Part shown: positions 1 to 5,548 of the stretch, piece by piece
Layout: each line of letters begins with the position of its first letter
How positions within the stretch are numbered: position 1 is the stretch's first letter
Source: a bacterium
Lineage (GTDB): Bacteria; Elusimicrobiota; Elusimicrobia; UBA1565; UBA9628
Direction: 5' to 3'
NCBI GenBank assembly: GCA_021790955.1
Contig: JAJYFI010000116.1
Coordinates: 1 to 5,968 of the forward strand
Length of the DNA: 5,968 nucleotides
Translations under genes and position numbers: made by a program
Notes under the pieces: model-generated
Databases searched by the model: none
Seen by the model: the letters and a program-made list of their open reading frames with translations, nothing else
What the model was told of the DNA's origin: nothing

Positions 1-45
1 ATGACACGAAAGTGAAGAACATCAAATTTGGGGAGTACTCCGGTG

Positions 46-492
46 ATGCGCGTCCTCTCTCTCGCCGTGGCAGCGGCATTAGCCCTTCTGCCCGCCGCCG
101 CGTTCGCCAGCTCGGTCGTGGTCTCGCCAAGCAATCCCGACGGCTGGGCCTTCAGCAATCAGGACAACGCTCCGAACACGAATGCCTCCGGTGGTTTCGT
201 CAGCGGCCCGGGCACGCCGCCGCTCGGCTCCGGCAGCGCCCAGTTCATCGTGAACGACAGCAGCAGCAGCGAGATTCTCTATAACCTGTCGCTCGACAAC
301 GGCATGACGGTGCTGGTTCCCCAGTTCATCAAGGAGGGGGACCGGGTGCGCATCGAGGTCGAGACGGGAAAATACCTGGACCGCGTGACGGAGCACGAGA
401 CGAAGGGCGCCAAGTTTACGACCGCGGCGCCCCCGCAGAGGGCCGAACCCCCGTCCGCCCCCGCCCAGCCGCCCAAGCCGGACAAGAGTTGA
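46..492 (+). CDS. Signal-peptide protein fused in frame to an elongation factor P C-terminal tail (chimeric gene)
   Basis: A 148-residue product. Residues 1-21 are a Sec signal peptide: MR, a long Ala/Leu core, then cleavage after AFA. Residues ~22-80 (VVVSPSNPDGW, GPGTPPLGSGS) resemble the first part of a beta-sandwich domain common in secreted bacterial proteins, but the domain breaks off early. Residues ~83-114 (LDNGMTVLVPQFIKEGDR, then ETGKYLDRV) match the end of the EF-P C-terminal OB domain, whose family form is TGxxVxVPLFI..GD.I.VDTRTGEYVSRV. Only this last ~35 residues of EF-P is present; the KOW domain and the P-site lysine region are missing. A Pro/Ala-rich tail of ~34 residues follows. 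I chose the ATG at 46 because it places the signal peptide first; a TTG at 28 and a GTG at 43 are in frame but add only non-signal residues. A GGGGAG lies 10 nt upstream. A true EF-P fragment could not act in translation if exported, so this is either a recombined or decayed gene or an assembly join near codons 72-83. Confidence 0.6.
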   Translation: MRVLSLAVAAALALLPAAAFASSVVVSPSNPDGWAFSNQDNAPNTNASGGFVSGPGTPPLGSGSAQFIVNDSSSSEILYNLSLDNGMTVLVPQFIKEGDRVRIEVETGKYLDRVTEHETKGAKFTTAAPPQRAEPPSAPAQPPKPDKS

Positions 493-504
493 GCGGCTGC
501 GCTC
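491..504. terminator. Short hairpin between convergent genes
   Basis: GAGCG-GCTG-CGCTC forms a perfect 5-bp stem with a 4-nt loop. It fills the 12 bases between the convergent stop codons and includes the last two bases of the plus-strand TGA. An alternative longer pairing, AAGAG (484-488) with CTCTT (502-506), overlaps it. No U-tract follows on either strand, so a bidirectional terminator role is only inferred from position. Confidence 0.3.
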
Positions 505-1284
505 TTAACGGGGGGAGACGGCGTCGATGAGAAAGTTCGGGGGGCAGTTTCCCGAGGGCTGCGGGACGAGCATCTGTCCCAACTGTTCGGGAGGCAATAG
601 ATTCTTGGACAGTCCGATGCGGACCTCCGAGAGGATGGCCGTCCCGTCGCCGCGCCCAAAGCAGCCGAAGCTGACGTTTTTGGAGCTTCCGGCCCCGTAA
701 TCGGACTCAAAGGACGCGACGAGCGAAGCGAGGCTGACGGTCTGTCCCGTATGATCGGCGAGAAAGCGCCCGAGGCCGGACTTCGCCACGGCCAGCACGA
801 GGCCGCCGGCCTGTCCGAAAAATGCGTCTGGAGAAAGCCCGGAGCAACTCCCGTGGCGGTACCATTCATGCATTTGAAGGCAAGTGCTGGAATTCGCCCC
901 GGGCATCACCTCCTCTAAGCGGCTCGAGGCGTCCTGGGAAAGGCCGAAAGGAGGCATCCGGCACCACTGGGAGCCCGTGTCGAGGGATCGGATTTCGGGG
1001 GGAACGCCGCAATAGCCGTAGTCGTGGTGGCTGTCGCCGTTTTGATCGGGCCAAAGGCCATGGAGGGTTAGGTGCCGAGCTGCAAAGCTGTCGGGAGTCA
1101 GCGAGGCGCATTCGGAAGATTGGGGCTTATTCTCGCAGAATCCTGGATCCCAGGAGAGGGCCAGAACGTAGTCATCGAAATGCCCGGCATCGGGGCCGCT
1201 TTCCTGGTCGCCGGCGCGGAGCGATGCGGAAGAGAAAGCGAGGATGACGCCGAGGAGAGCCGTCGAGATGGTTTTTTTCTTCAT
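505..1284 (-). CDS. Secreted RNase T2 family ribonuclease
   Basis: A 259-residue exported endoribonuclease that, by family, cleaves single-stranded RNA through 2',3'-cyclic phosphates with two catalytic histidines. The signal peptide is MKKKTISTALLGVILAF with probable cleavage after LRA (~residue 24). Both family signatures are intact: CAS I is HLTLHGLWPDQN (71-82, catalytic H75) and CAS II is HEWYRHGSCSG (139-149, with E140 and H144). Eight cysteines (50, 59, 92, 108, 135, 147, 208, 247) suit a disulfide-bonded periplasmic or extracellular enzyme. The length is normal for bacterial RNase I-like members. The reading frame stays open upstream to 1656, but that part is Arg-rich, lies inside the neighbouring gene and would precede the signal peptide, so ATG 1284 is the start. 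AGGA sits 5 nt upstream, and a promoter-like sequence overlaps it. Likely role: breakdown of external RNA for nucleotide and phosphate scavenging (inferred). Confidence 0.93.
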   Translation of the reverse strand: MKKKTISTALLGVILAFSSASLRAGDQESGPDAGHFDDYVLALSWDPGFCENKPQSSECASLTPDSFAARHLTLHGLWPDQNGDSHHDYGYCGVPPEIRSLDTGSQWCRMPPFGLSQDASSRLEEVMPGANSSTCLQMHEWYRHGSCSGLSPDAFFGQAGGLVLAVAKSGLGRFLADHTGQTVSLASLVASFESDYGAGSSKNVSFGCFGRGDGTAILSEVRIGLSKNLLPPEQLGQMLVPQPSGNCPPNFLIDAVSPR

Positions 1285-1290
1285 ATTCGT

Positions 1291-1324
1291 CCTATAACTT
1301 CTATTTGCGGCGCGTTCAAGGGCC
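1291..1324 (-). promoter_or_regulatory. Candidate promoter of the RNase T2 gene
   Basis: On the minus strand: GGCCC (1324-1320), -35-like TTGAAC (1319-1314, 4 of 6), a 17-nt spacer, -10-like TATAGG (1296-1291, 4 of 6), then 6 nt to the ATG at 1284. This layout is identical in spacing to those before the genes at 2351 and 4951. The AGGA within TATAGGA could instead be a Shine-Dalgarno sequence, so the call rests largely on the shared geometry. Confidence 0.5.
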
Positions 1325-1341
1325 GATGGTCCCGGGTCGTG

Positions 1342-1359
1342 GCGGGCCAAAGGGCCCAC
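1342..1359 (-). terminator. Hairpin flush with the stop codon of the lipoprotein gene
   Basis: Reading the minus strand from the G of the TAG stop codon: GTGGGCC-CTTT-GGCCCGC. The 5 bp GGGCC/GGCCC stem is extended by a T-G wobble and a G-C pair, with a 4-nt loop. No U-tract follows (the next bases are CACGACCC). It may end the upstream transcript or protect its 3' end; it lies just upstream of the RNase promoter-like sequence. Confidence 0.3.
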
Positions 1360-2351
1360 TACCGCCGTCCGGGAAGGAAGCCCGAGGAATGCCTCGCGAC
1401 GACACGCCAGCGCGGGTCGACGTAGAGATTGTAGAGGGGCTTGAAGGCGTCGTCGTCGGCGGGCTTGGAGGAAGCGACTTGCCCCGCGGTGCCCCCTCCG
1501 GCGGGAAAGGCCGTGACGATGAGATGCCGCCCTCCGCGGACGACTTCGTAGATCAACAGCGGCTCGCCGTCCTCCGCGGCGCCGGGGACGGAGCGCATCT
1601 CGAAGAGATGAGTCCTCACGGACGCCGAAACCCTCCGGCCCTCCGGCGTCTCCCACGTCACGTCCTCATCAAGGCGGCCCAAGGGGGTGGCCGACGGTTC
1701 AAGCGCCGCGGCAGACGGCGGTGCCCCGGTGACGCCGATCAGCCGATAGACGGCCGCCGTCACGTTCGAAGCGAACTCGCCGGCCGGCGGCGTGGGGCTG
1801 AAGGTCCCCGCCGGCAACCCCAGTCTCTCGTCGATCTTGGCCTCGATCCAGCGCTTGCCCTTGAGCCCGTAGGGAGTCTGGAGTTGGGAAAAAAGGTATC
1901 CGTAGGTGTGCATCATTCCGGCCGGAGCGTGCGCGACTCCGTCGGTCACCCGGCGCGGAATGCCGAGTTCCGCCATCACCTGCTGGGGGAGGATATCGGC
2001 CTTGGCTCCCGCGTCGAGAAGATTCGAATCCGTCCAGTAGCGTCGGGAGATCGCGGCCGATAGGCGCATGTGGGCCGACAATCCGGGCAGGGCGTCCTCC
2101 AAATCGGCGGCCGTTTGGCCGCGCATCAACCGGGCGTAGAGTTTCGCGTAGAGGGCATAAGTCGCGGAAGCCGCCGGCGCCGAAGCGGCGGAGTCGGGCG
2201 AAGACGCGGCGAGGCGCAAGCTTCCGGCGACGTCGAGAGAGCCTTCGACCGACGACACGGCCCGATCGAAATCATCGGCGAAGAGGCAGGAGGCAACGGA
2301 TACGCTCAGGACAAGGATGGGGGCAAACAAGCCGGCTTTTCTCGAAATCAC
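1359..2351 (-). CDS. Unrecognised exported protein, probable lipoprotein
   Basis: A 330-residue protein that I cannot assign to a family. The N-terminus is a signal sequence (MISRKAGLFAPILVLSVSVA). It carries a plausible lipobox V-A-S-C with C22 as the lipidated residue; cleavage after LFA (25) by signal peptidase I is an alternative. Residues ~48-64 are an Ala/Ser/Pro-rich linker. Residues 65-140 are predicted mostly helical (YALYAKLYARLMRG, HMRLSAAISRRYW). A conserved-looking aromatic block, GMMHTYGYLFSQLQTPYG (145-162), is followed by KGKRWIEAKIDERLGLP. The C-terminal ~110 residues look beta-rich (VTWETPEGRRVSASVRTHLF, LLIYEVVRGGRHLIVTAFP) and end in YNLYVDPRWRVV. The start is GTG at 2351: an in-frame TAA lies 9 nt upstream, and the GTG coincides with the predicted transcription start. 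There is no usable Shine-Dalgarno sequence, since the six upstream bases are TCCCTC. Its setting among exported hydrolases suggests an envelope role, nothing more specific. Confidence 0.8.
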   Translation of the reverse strand: MISRKAGLFAPILVLSVSVASCLFADDFDRAVSSVEGSLDVAGSLRLAASSPDSAASAPAASATYALYAKLYARLMRGQTAADLEDALPGLSAHMRLSAAISRRYWTDSNLLDAGAKADILPQQVMAELGIPRRVTDGVAHAPAGMMHTYGYLFSQLQTPYGLKGKRWIEAKIDERLGLPAGTFSPTPPAGEFASNVTAAVYRLIGVTGAPPSAAALEPSATPLGRLDEDVTWETPEGRRVSASVRTHLFEMRSVPGAAEDGEPLLIYEVVRGGRHLIVTAFPAGGGTAGQVASSKPADDDAFKPLYNLYVDPRWRVVARHSSGFLPGRR

Positions 2352-2357
2352 GAGGGA

Positions 2358-2391
2358 TTAATATCCCCGCAGACCTTTCTTGTCAAGGGCC
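2358..2391 (-). promoter_or_regulatory. Strong sigma-70-type promoter, predicted leaderless
   Basis: Minus strand: GGCCC (2391-2387), perfect -35 TTGACA (2386-2381), a 17-nt spacer (2380-2364), -10 TATTAA (2363-2358, 4 of 6), then TCCCTC and the GTG start at 2351. With the usual 6-7 nt from -10 to +1, transcription would begin at the GTG itself. It lies in the 75-bp gap after the phospholipase D-like gene. A near-palindrome (CAAGGGCCTTTG on the plus strand, 2384-2395) covers the -35 and could be an operator, which is speculative. Confidence 0.7.
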
Positions 2392-2426
2392 TTTGTTGCG
2401 CGTGAATGGGAGGAGTCCCCGAGCCC

Positions 2427-3914
2427 TTAGAGGCGGTCGCGGAGGCTCTGGAGCGCCCCCTGGACGGCGTGCTTAACGAAGGTCACGCCGCGTTCGTAGC
2501 CGAAATAGGCCATGCTGAAACCCTGGTAGAGCACCTGCTCCGGCTTGGAGGGGACATGGTCGCGGAGATTGTCGAGCGTCAGCGGCGTCGAATCCTTGAA
2601 GTCTTTCTGGAAGAGATCGCGGTTGAGTTGGGCCACCGCCGCCTTGTCCTTGACCTCGACGTCGAGTTCGTTCTGGCTGACCTCGAGAAGGGGCATAAGG
2701 TTGCCCGATCCGACGCTGGCCCATTGCCCGTCGACGGAAACGGCCTTGGTGTGGAACATGCGGGGGTAGGCATAGACCTTCACGCCCGACTGGAGGAGCC
2801 TTTTGAGATGGTAGGCCTCGGCGCCGCCGGAGCTCTTGTGGTCGACATGCTCGTTGTAGACGTACCTCACATCGATTCCCCGGCGCGCGGCGTCGGCCAA
2901 CGCCCGGAACACTTTGCCGTCCGTGAAATAGCTGTTCTCGATGCAAATGGAATGCCGGGCCTGTTCGATGTGGCCAAGCACGGATTTCCGGATGCGCCAT
3001 TGGGAGTTCAGGTTGGGGTCGGTCGCGACGACCCGGGCCTTGGCGGCTGGGGACGGGACGGTTTCGTTCGGGAAGCTCTCCTTGGCCTTGCCGCCGCCCG
3101 CGGCCACCCAATGCTGGTCGAAGTGATGGGCGAGCTGCATCGTGGCGGCGGAGCCCACGACATGGGCCGCTGCATCATGCCAGGAATAGTTGCTGTCATT
3201 GGGCATGTAGCCGGTCGCGACGCCCTCGGTTCCGTCCATCACGAAGACTTTTCGATGGTCCCGCTCGAGGGGAAAGTAACCTTTTCGGCCCGCGTTCGAA
3301 TAGAGCACCTGGATCCCCGCCTGGCGCATGGTGGCGAACATGGCGGCCGCGCCCTTCCCGCTCTGGGCCTTGCCGTCAAGGAAGTCGTGCAGGGGATTCA
3401 CGTAATTCGAGTAGAGGTTGTCGACCAGCACCCGAACGTGGACGCCGCGGCGCGACGCGTCCATGAGGGCCTGGGCCATCTTCATGCCGTGGACATCGCT
3501 GCGGAAATCCATGAATTCGACGTCGAGGCGGGTCGTGGCGCGGCCGGCCATGTCGAGAAGGCCATTCTCGATCCTCGCGGGGCCGGCCCAGAATTCGACC
3601 TGTCGGACGGGCACGTAGGCCGAGCTGGGCTTCGCCTGGGAGAAGAGCGCCCGAGAAACGGCCTTGTGGGCGCCGTCGAAAAATCCGGAAAGAGAGGAAT
3701 CGCCCTTGAGATCCTTGGCCGCGGCGTCGAGGGTCGGAGCCTTGATCGTGACCGGGGCCTGGGGGGTCCCGATGGCAGGCAGGATGGCCGCAAGAGAGGT
3801 GGAAGCGCTCGAGATCTTGACGGAGTCCTCGGCCCCGACGGGGATCGCCAGAGCCAGGCCGAGGGCGAGGAGGCCGTAGCGGGAGCGCATGGTGGATCCT
3901 GCGGCGCCTCTCAT
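2427..3914 (-). CDS. Exported HKD phospholipase D / cardiolipin synthase-like protein
   Basis: A 495-residue product with two complete HKD motifs of the phospholipase D superfamily: HRKVFVMD (H220, K222, D227) and HTKAVSVD (H388, K390, D395), the latter followed by the family-typical GSGN (402-405). Family members make or cleave phosphodiester bonds (cardiolipin synthesis, phospholipid hydrolysis, sometimes nucleic acid cleavage) through a phospho-histidine intermediate. The stretch SQNELDVEVKDKAAVAQLNRD resembles the end of cardiolipin synthases. Instead of the usual N-terminal membrane helices there is a cleavable signal peptide (MRSRYGLLALGLALAIPVGA), so the enzyme probably works in the periplasm or outside. 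Two starts are possible. ATG 3914 overlaps the M48 stop as ATGA. ATG 3890 has AGGA 6 nt upstream and begins exactly at the signal peptide; I list the longer form but find 3890 at least as likely. It is co-transcribed with the M48 gene. Confidence 0.9.
   Translation of the reverse strand: MRGAAGSTMRSRYGLLALGLALAIPVGAEDSVKISSASTSLAAILPAIGTPQAPVTIKAPTLDAAAKDLKGDSSLSGFFDGAHKAVSRALFSQAKPSSAYVPVRQVEFWAGPARIENGLLDMAGRATTRLDVEFMDFRSDVHGMKMAQALMDASRRGVHVRVLVDNLYSNYVNPLHDFLDGKAQSGKGAAAMFATMRQAGIQVLYSNAGRKGYFPLERDHRKVFVMDGTEGVATGYMPNDSNYSWHDAAAHVVGSAATMQLAHHFDQHWVAAGGGKAKESFPNETVPSPAAKARVVATDPNLNSQWRIRKSVLGHIEQARHSICIENSYFTDGKVFRALADAARRGIDVRYVYNEHVDHKSSGGAEAYHLKRLLQSGVKVYAYPRMFHTKAVSVDGQWASVGSGNLMPLLEVSQNELDVEVKDKAAVAQLNRDLFQKDFKDSTPLTLDNLRDHVPSKPEQVLYQGFSMAYFGYERGVTFVKHAVQGALQSLRDRL
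3897..3900 (-). promoter_or_regulatory. Shine-Dalgarno AGGA for the inner start of the phospholipase D-like gene
   Basis: AGGA is followed by TCCACC and ATG at 3890, an ideal 6-nt spacing. The outer ATG at 3914 has only a GGGAG 12 nt upstream. This favours 3890 as the main start, with the signal peptide at the very N-terminus. Confidence 0.5.
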
Positions 3915-4951
3915 TGTTGGCGCGCGCTCCCGGCGTCGGCGACGGAGGAGACGTAGGACTCGAGAAGGGCGACACGCTTGGGCGTCACCTCGGGCCCGCC
4001 ACGCAGAATCTTTCCGATGAAGCCGCGGGGAAGTTTTCCAGGCTGCTCCGCGGAATCCGAGGCCATGCGCTTCCAGAACAGGACCGCCTGCTTCGGGTCG
4101 TAGCCGGCCTTGGCCATCAGCATGGCCCCGACGCGGTCGGCTTCCTCTTCTTGGACGCGGCTGAATCCGATCGTCGTTCCCTTGCGGGCGCCGTTCGTCG
4201 CCAACCCGTAATAGGTCCCATACGCGATTTCAAGCGTGCTGATCCCCATGATCGTCGCGGGCGCGGCGACGGCCGCCAGCACGGGCGAAATGACCGCCCC
4301 GGCGGCCATCAAACCCCCTTGGACGAGGAGAATCTCGGACATTCGCTCGCCCATGTGCCTCTGGATGGCGTGGGCCATTTGATGGGCCAGCACGGCCGCG
4401 AGCTCGTCGTCCGTCTGGGCGAGCTCGGCCATGCCGGAGAGGACGCCGATCTTCCCTCCGGGCAAGGCGAATCCCTGGTCGGGGTCTCCCGCGATATCAA
4501 ACGGCGCGGTCGTGGGGCCCGTGCGGACCAGATTGACTTCCCATTTCCAATCGGGGCGCCCGGAAACGGCGATCAGCCGCGAGGCGACGCGATGGACCCG
4601 TTGCAGGGCCCTGGCGTTGCCGGAAAGATGCGAATGCGCCAGAAAGCGCTGGTAGAGAGCCTGGCCGATTCCGTCTTCCCATTGTTCCTTGAAAAGATCG
4701 ATGCGGCGTCGGCCCGTATTGGGCGCCGTCGTTTTCGCGTGGAGCTTCGCTCGGAAACGATGAAATGGCGCCTTGAGCTTTTGCAGTCTTCCGGGCTTCG
4801 CGAGTTGCGTTCCCGTCTGAAGGCTCTGGGTGAAGCTTGCGTCGCCGCCCGCGCTGATAGCCTCCAGGGACTGCGCGTGGATCGGCGGACAGGCGAAGGC
4901 CGCCGTCAGCAGGGACAGAATGGCCGTGTTCCTACGTGGTTGAACTCGCAT
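3911..4951 (-). CDS. Exported M48-family metallopeptidase homologue with HQMAH in place of HExxH
   Basis: A 346-residue protein with a Sec signal peptide (residues 1-~26, cleavage after IHA). The M48 core is clear: GFALPGGKIGVLSGMAELAQ (160-179), DDELAAVLAHQMAHAIQRHMGERMS (181-205) and, after a hydrophobic Ala/Gly segment (212-235), EEEADRVGAMLMAKAGYDP (268-286). The zinc ligands H190, H194 and E268, and the conserved D272, are kept. The general-base glutamate of HExxH is glutamine (Q191, codon CAA at 4381-4379). In zinc peptidases this substitution normally abolishes hydrolysis while keeping the fold and zinc. The family often handles misfolded outer-membrane proteins in the periplasm (BepA/LoiP type); this member may be a non-catalytic chaperone or binder, or catalyse poorly. 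The C-terminal THP..R-type motif is also weak (EVTPKRVALLES). It is the first gene of a two-gene unit with the phospholipase D-like gene. Confidence 0.92.
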   Translation of the reverse strand: MRVQPRRNTAILSLLTAAFACPPIHAQSLEAISAGGDASFTQSLQTGTQLAKPGRLQKLKAPFHRFRAKLHAKTTAPNTGRRRIDLFKEQWEDGIGQALYQRFLAHSHLSGNARALQRVHRVASRLIAVSGRPDWKWEVNLVRTGPTTAPFDIAGDPDQGFALPGGKIGVLSGMAELAQTDDELAAVLAHQMAHAIQRHMGERMSEILLVQGGLMAAGAVISPVLAAVAAPATIMGISTLEIAYGTYYGLATNGARKGTTIGFSRVQEEEADRVGAMLMAKAGYDPKQAVLFWKRMASDSAEQPGKLPRGFIGKILRGGPEVTPKRVALLESYVSSVADAGSARQQ

Positions 4952-4957
4952 GGGGAA

Positions 4958-4991
4958 AGTATAGCAACGGATCGCGAAAGCAGCGAGGGCC
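4958..4991 (-). promoter_or_regulatory. Candidate leaderless promoter of the M48-phospholipase D unit
   Basis: Minus strand: GGCCC (4991-4987), a poor -35 position TCGCTG (4986-4981), a 17-nt spacer, -10 TATACT (4963-4958, 5 of 6), then TTCCCC and ATG 4951. No Shine-Dalgarno sequence precedes the ATG. The -10 and its 6-nt distance to the start codon are convincing. The -35 is weak, so activity may depend on an activator or on the GGCCC element. Confidence 0.55.
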
Positions 4992-5011
4992 GTTGGGGTC
5001 TCTTGCGGGGG

Positions 5012-5033
5012 CCGAGGGTCCTAGGACCCTCGG
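5012..5033. terminator. Perfect 22-bp palindrome abutting the hemerythrin stop codon
   Basis: The half-site CCGAGGGTCCT is mirrored exactly by AGGACCCTCGG with no mismatch. As RNA it gives a 9-bp stem with a CTAG loop, starting at the first base after the hemerythrin TAA. No U-tract follows on the minus strand (CCCCCGCAAG), so it is not a classic intrinsic terminator. It could stop or stabilise the ppsA-hemerythrin transcript, or bind a dimeric regulator of the M48 unit, whose -10 lies about 50 bp further on. Confidence 0.5.
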
Positions 5034-5548
5034 TTACGCCGATTTGACGTAATCCGACACCAAATCCCAATTTCGGGAGATCTCGCGCTCGAGATCGGCC
5101 ACATTCTGGCCGGCGCGTTGGCCTACGGCGCGCCGGCGGGCGGCGGGCAGCGCCGCCCGCCGCCTTGGCCAAAGACGGCTTTCTTCCATATAAAAATGAC
5201 CACGTAGCTTCTGGCACAGCTCGGCCGTCAGGGACTTGAGCCGGCTAAAGTCGTATTTGCCTCCGAGGCGCAGGATTTCCAGGATGTCGCGGTGAAGGGC
5301 GAGTATCTCCTTATGCTGGGAGGCGATCGTCGCCGCGATCTTGGCGGTTTCCGGGCCTTCCGCGCGGGAGGGGCGCTTGAAAACCTCCATCTCGATGGCC
5401 TCGTGGCGCGCGAGCGCCGGAAGGAGAACGAGCAGGGCGCGCTCGATCTCGAGCCGCGCCGTCGGCTCGTCGCGGCTCGTCGCGGCATCGATGCGGGCGA
5501 TGATCTTATGGAAGAGAGCGTGTTCCTTGGAGAGGATGTCAAGGATCG

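Noticed and set aside
28..45. TTG (28) and GTG (43) as starts of the left-hand plus-strand gene
   Set aside because: They add only GSTPV before a textbook signal peptide beginning at ATG 46, and give no better ribosome-binding spacing.
1..45. A five-codon frame ATG ACA CGA AAG TGA at the left edge, possibly the end of an upstream gene or a leader peptide
   Set aside because: It is too short to judge, with no sequence upstream to show whether it continues a gene.
1271..1280. A T-run (gtttttttct) read as a terminator tail on the plus strand
   Set aside because: It is the lysine codons (AAG AAA AAA ACC) at the start of the RNase T2 signal peptide, and no hairpin precedes it on the plus strand.
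1285..1656. A 124-codon N-terminal extension of the RNase T2 frame
   Set aside because: It is Arg-rich, overlaps the coding sequence of the upstream lipoprotein gene and would bury the signal peptide. The ATG at 1284 has its own upstream signals.
2392..2426. A possible terminator after the phospholipase D-like gene (GGGGACTCCTCCC)
   Set aside because: Only 3-4 interrupted pairs can form and there is no T-run; it is not supportable as a hairpin.
2406..3956. A 516-codon open frame on the plus strand opposite the phospholipase D-like gene, and a 377-codon one at 3914-5047 opposite the M48 gene
   Set aside because: Their translations have no recognisable motif or signal peptide, while the minus-strand frames carry complete HKD and M48 motifs. 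Long antisense open frames are expected in GC-rich DNA.
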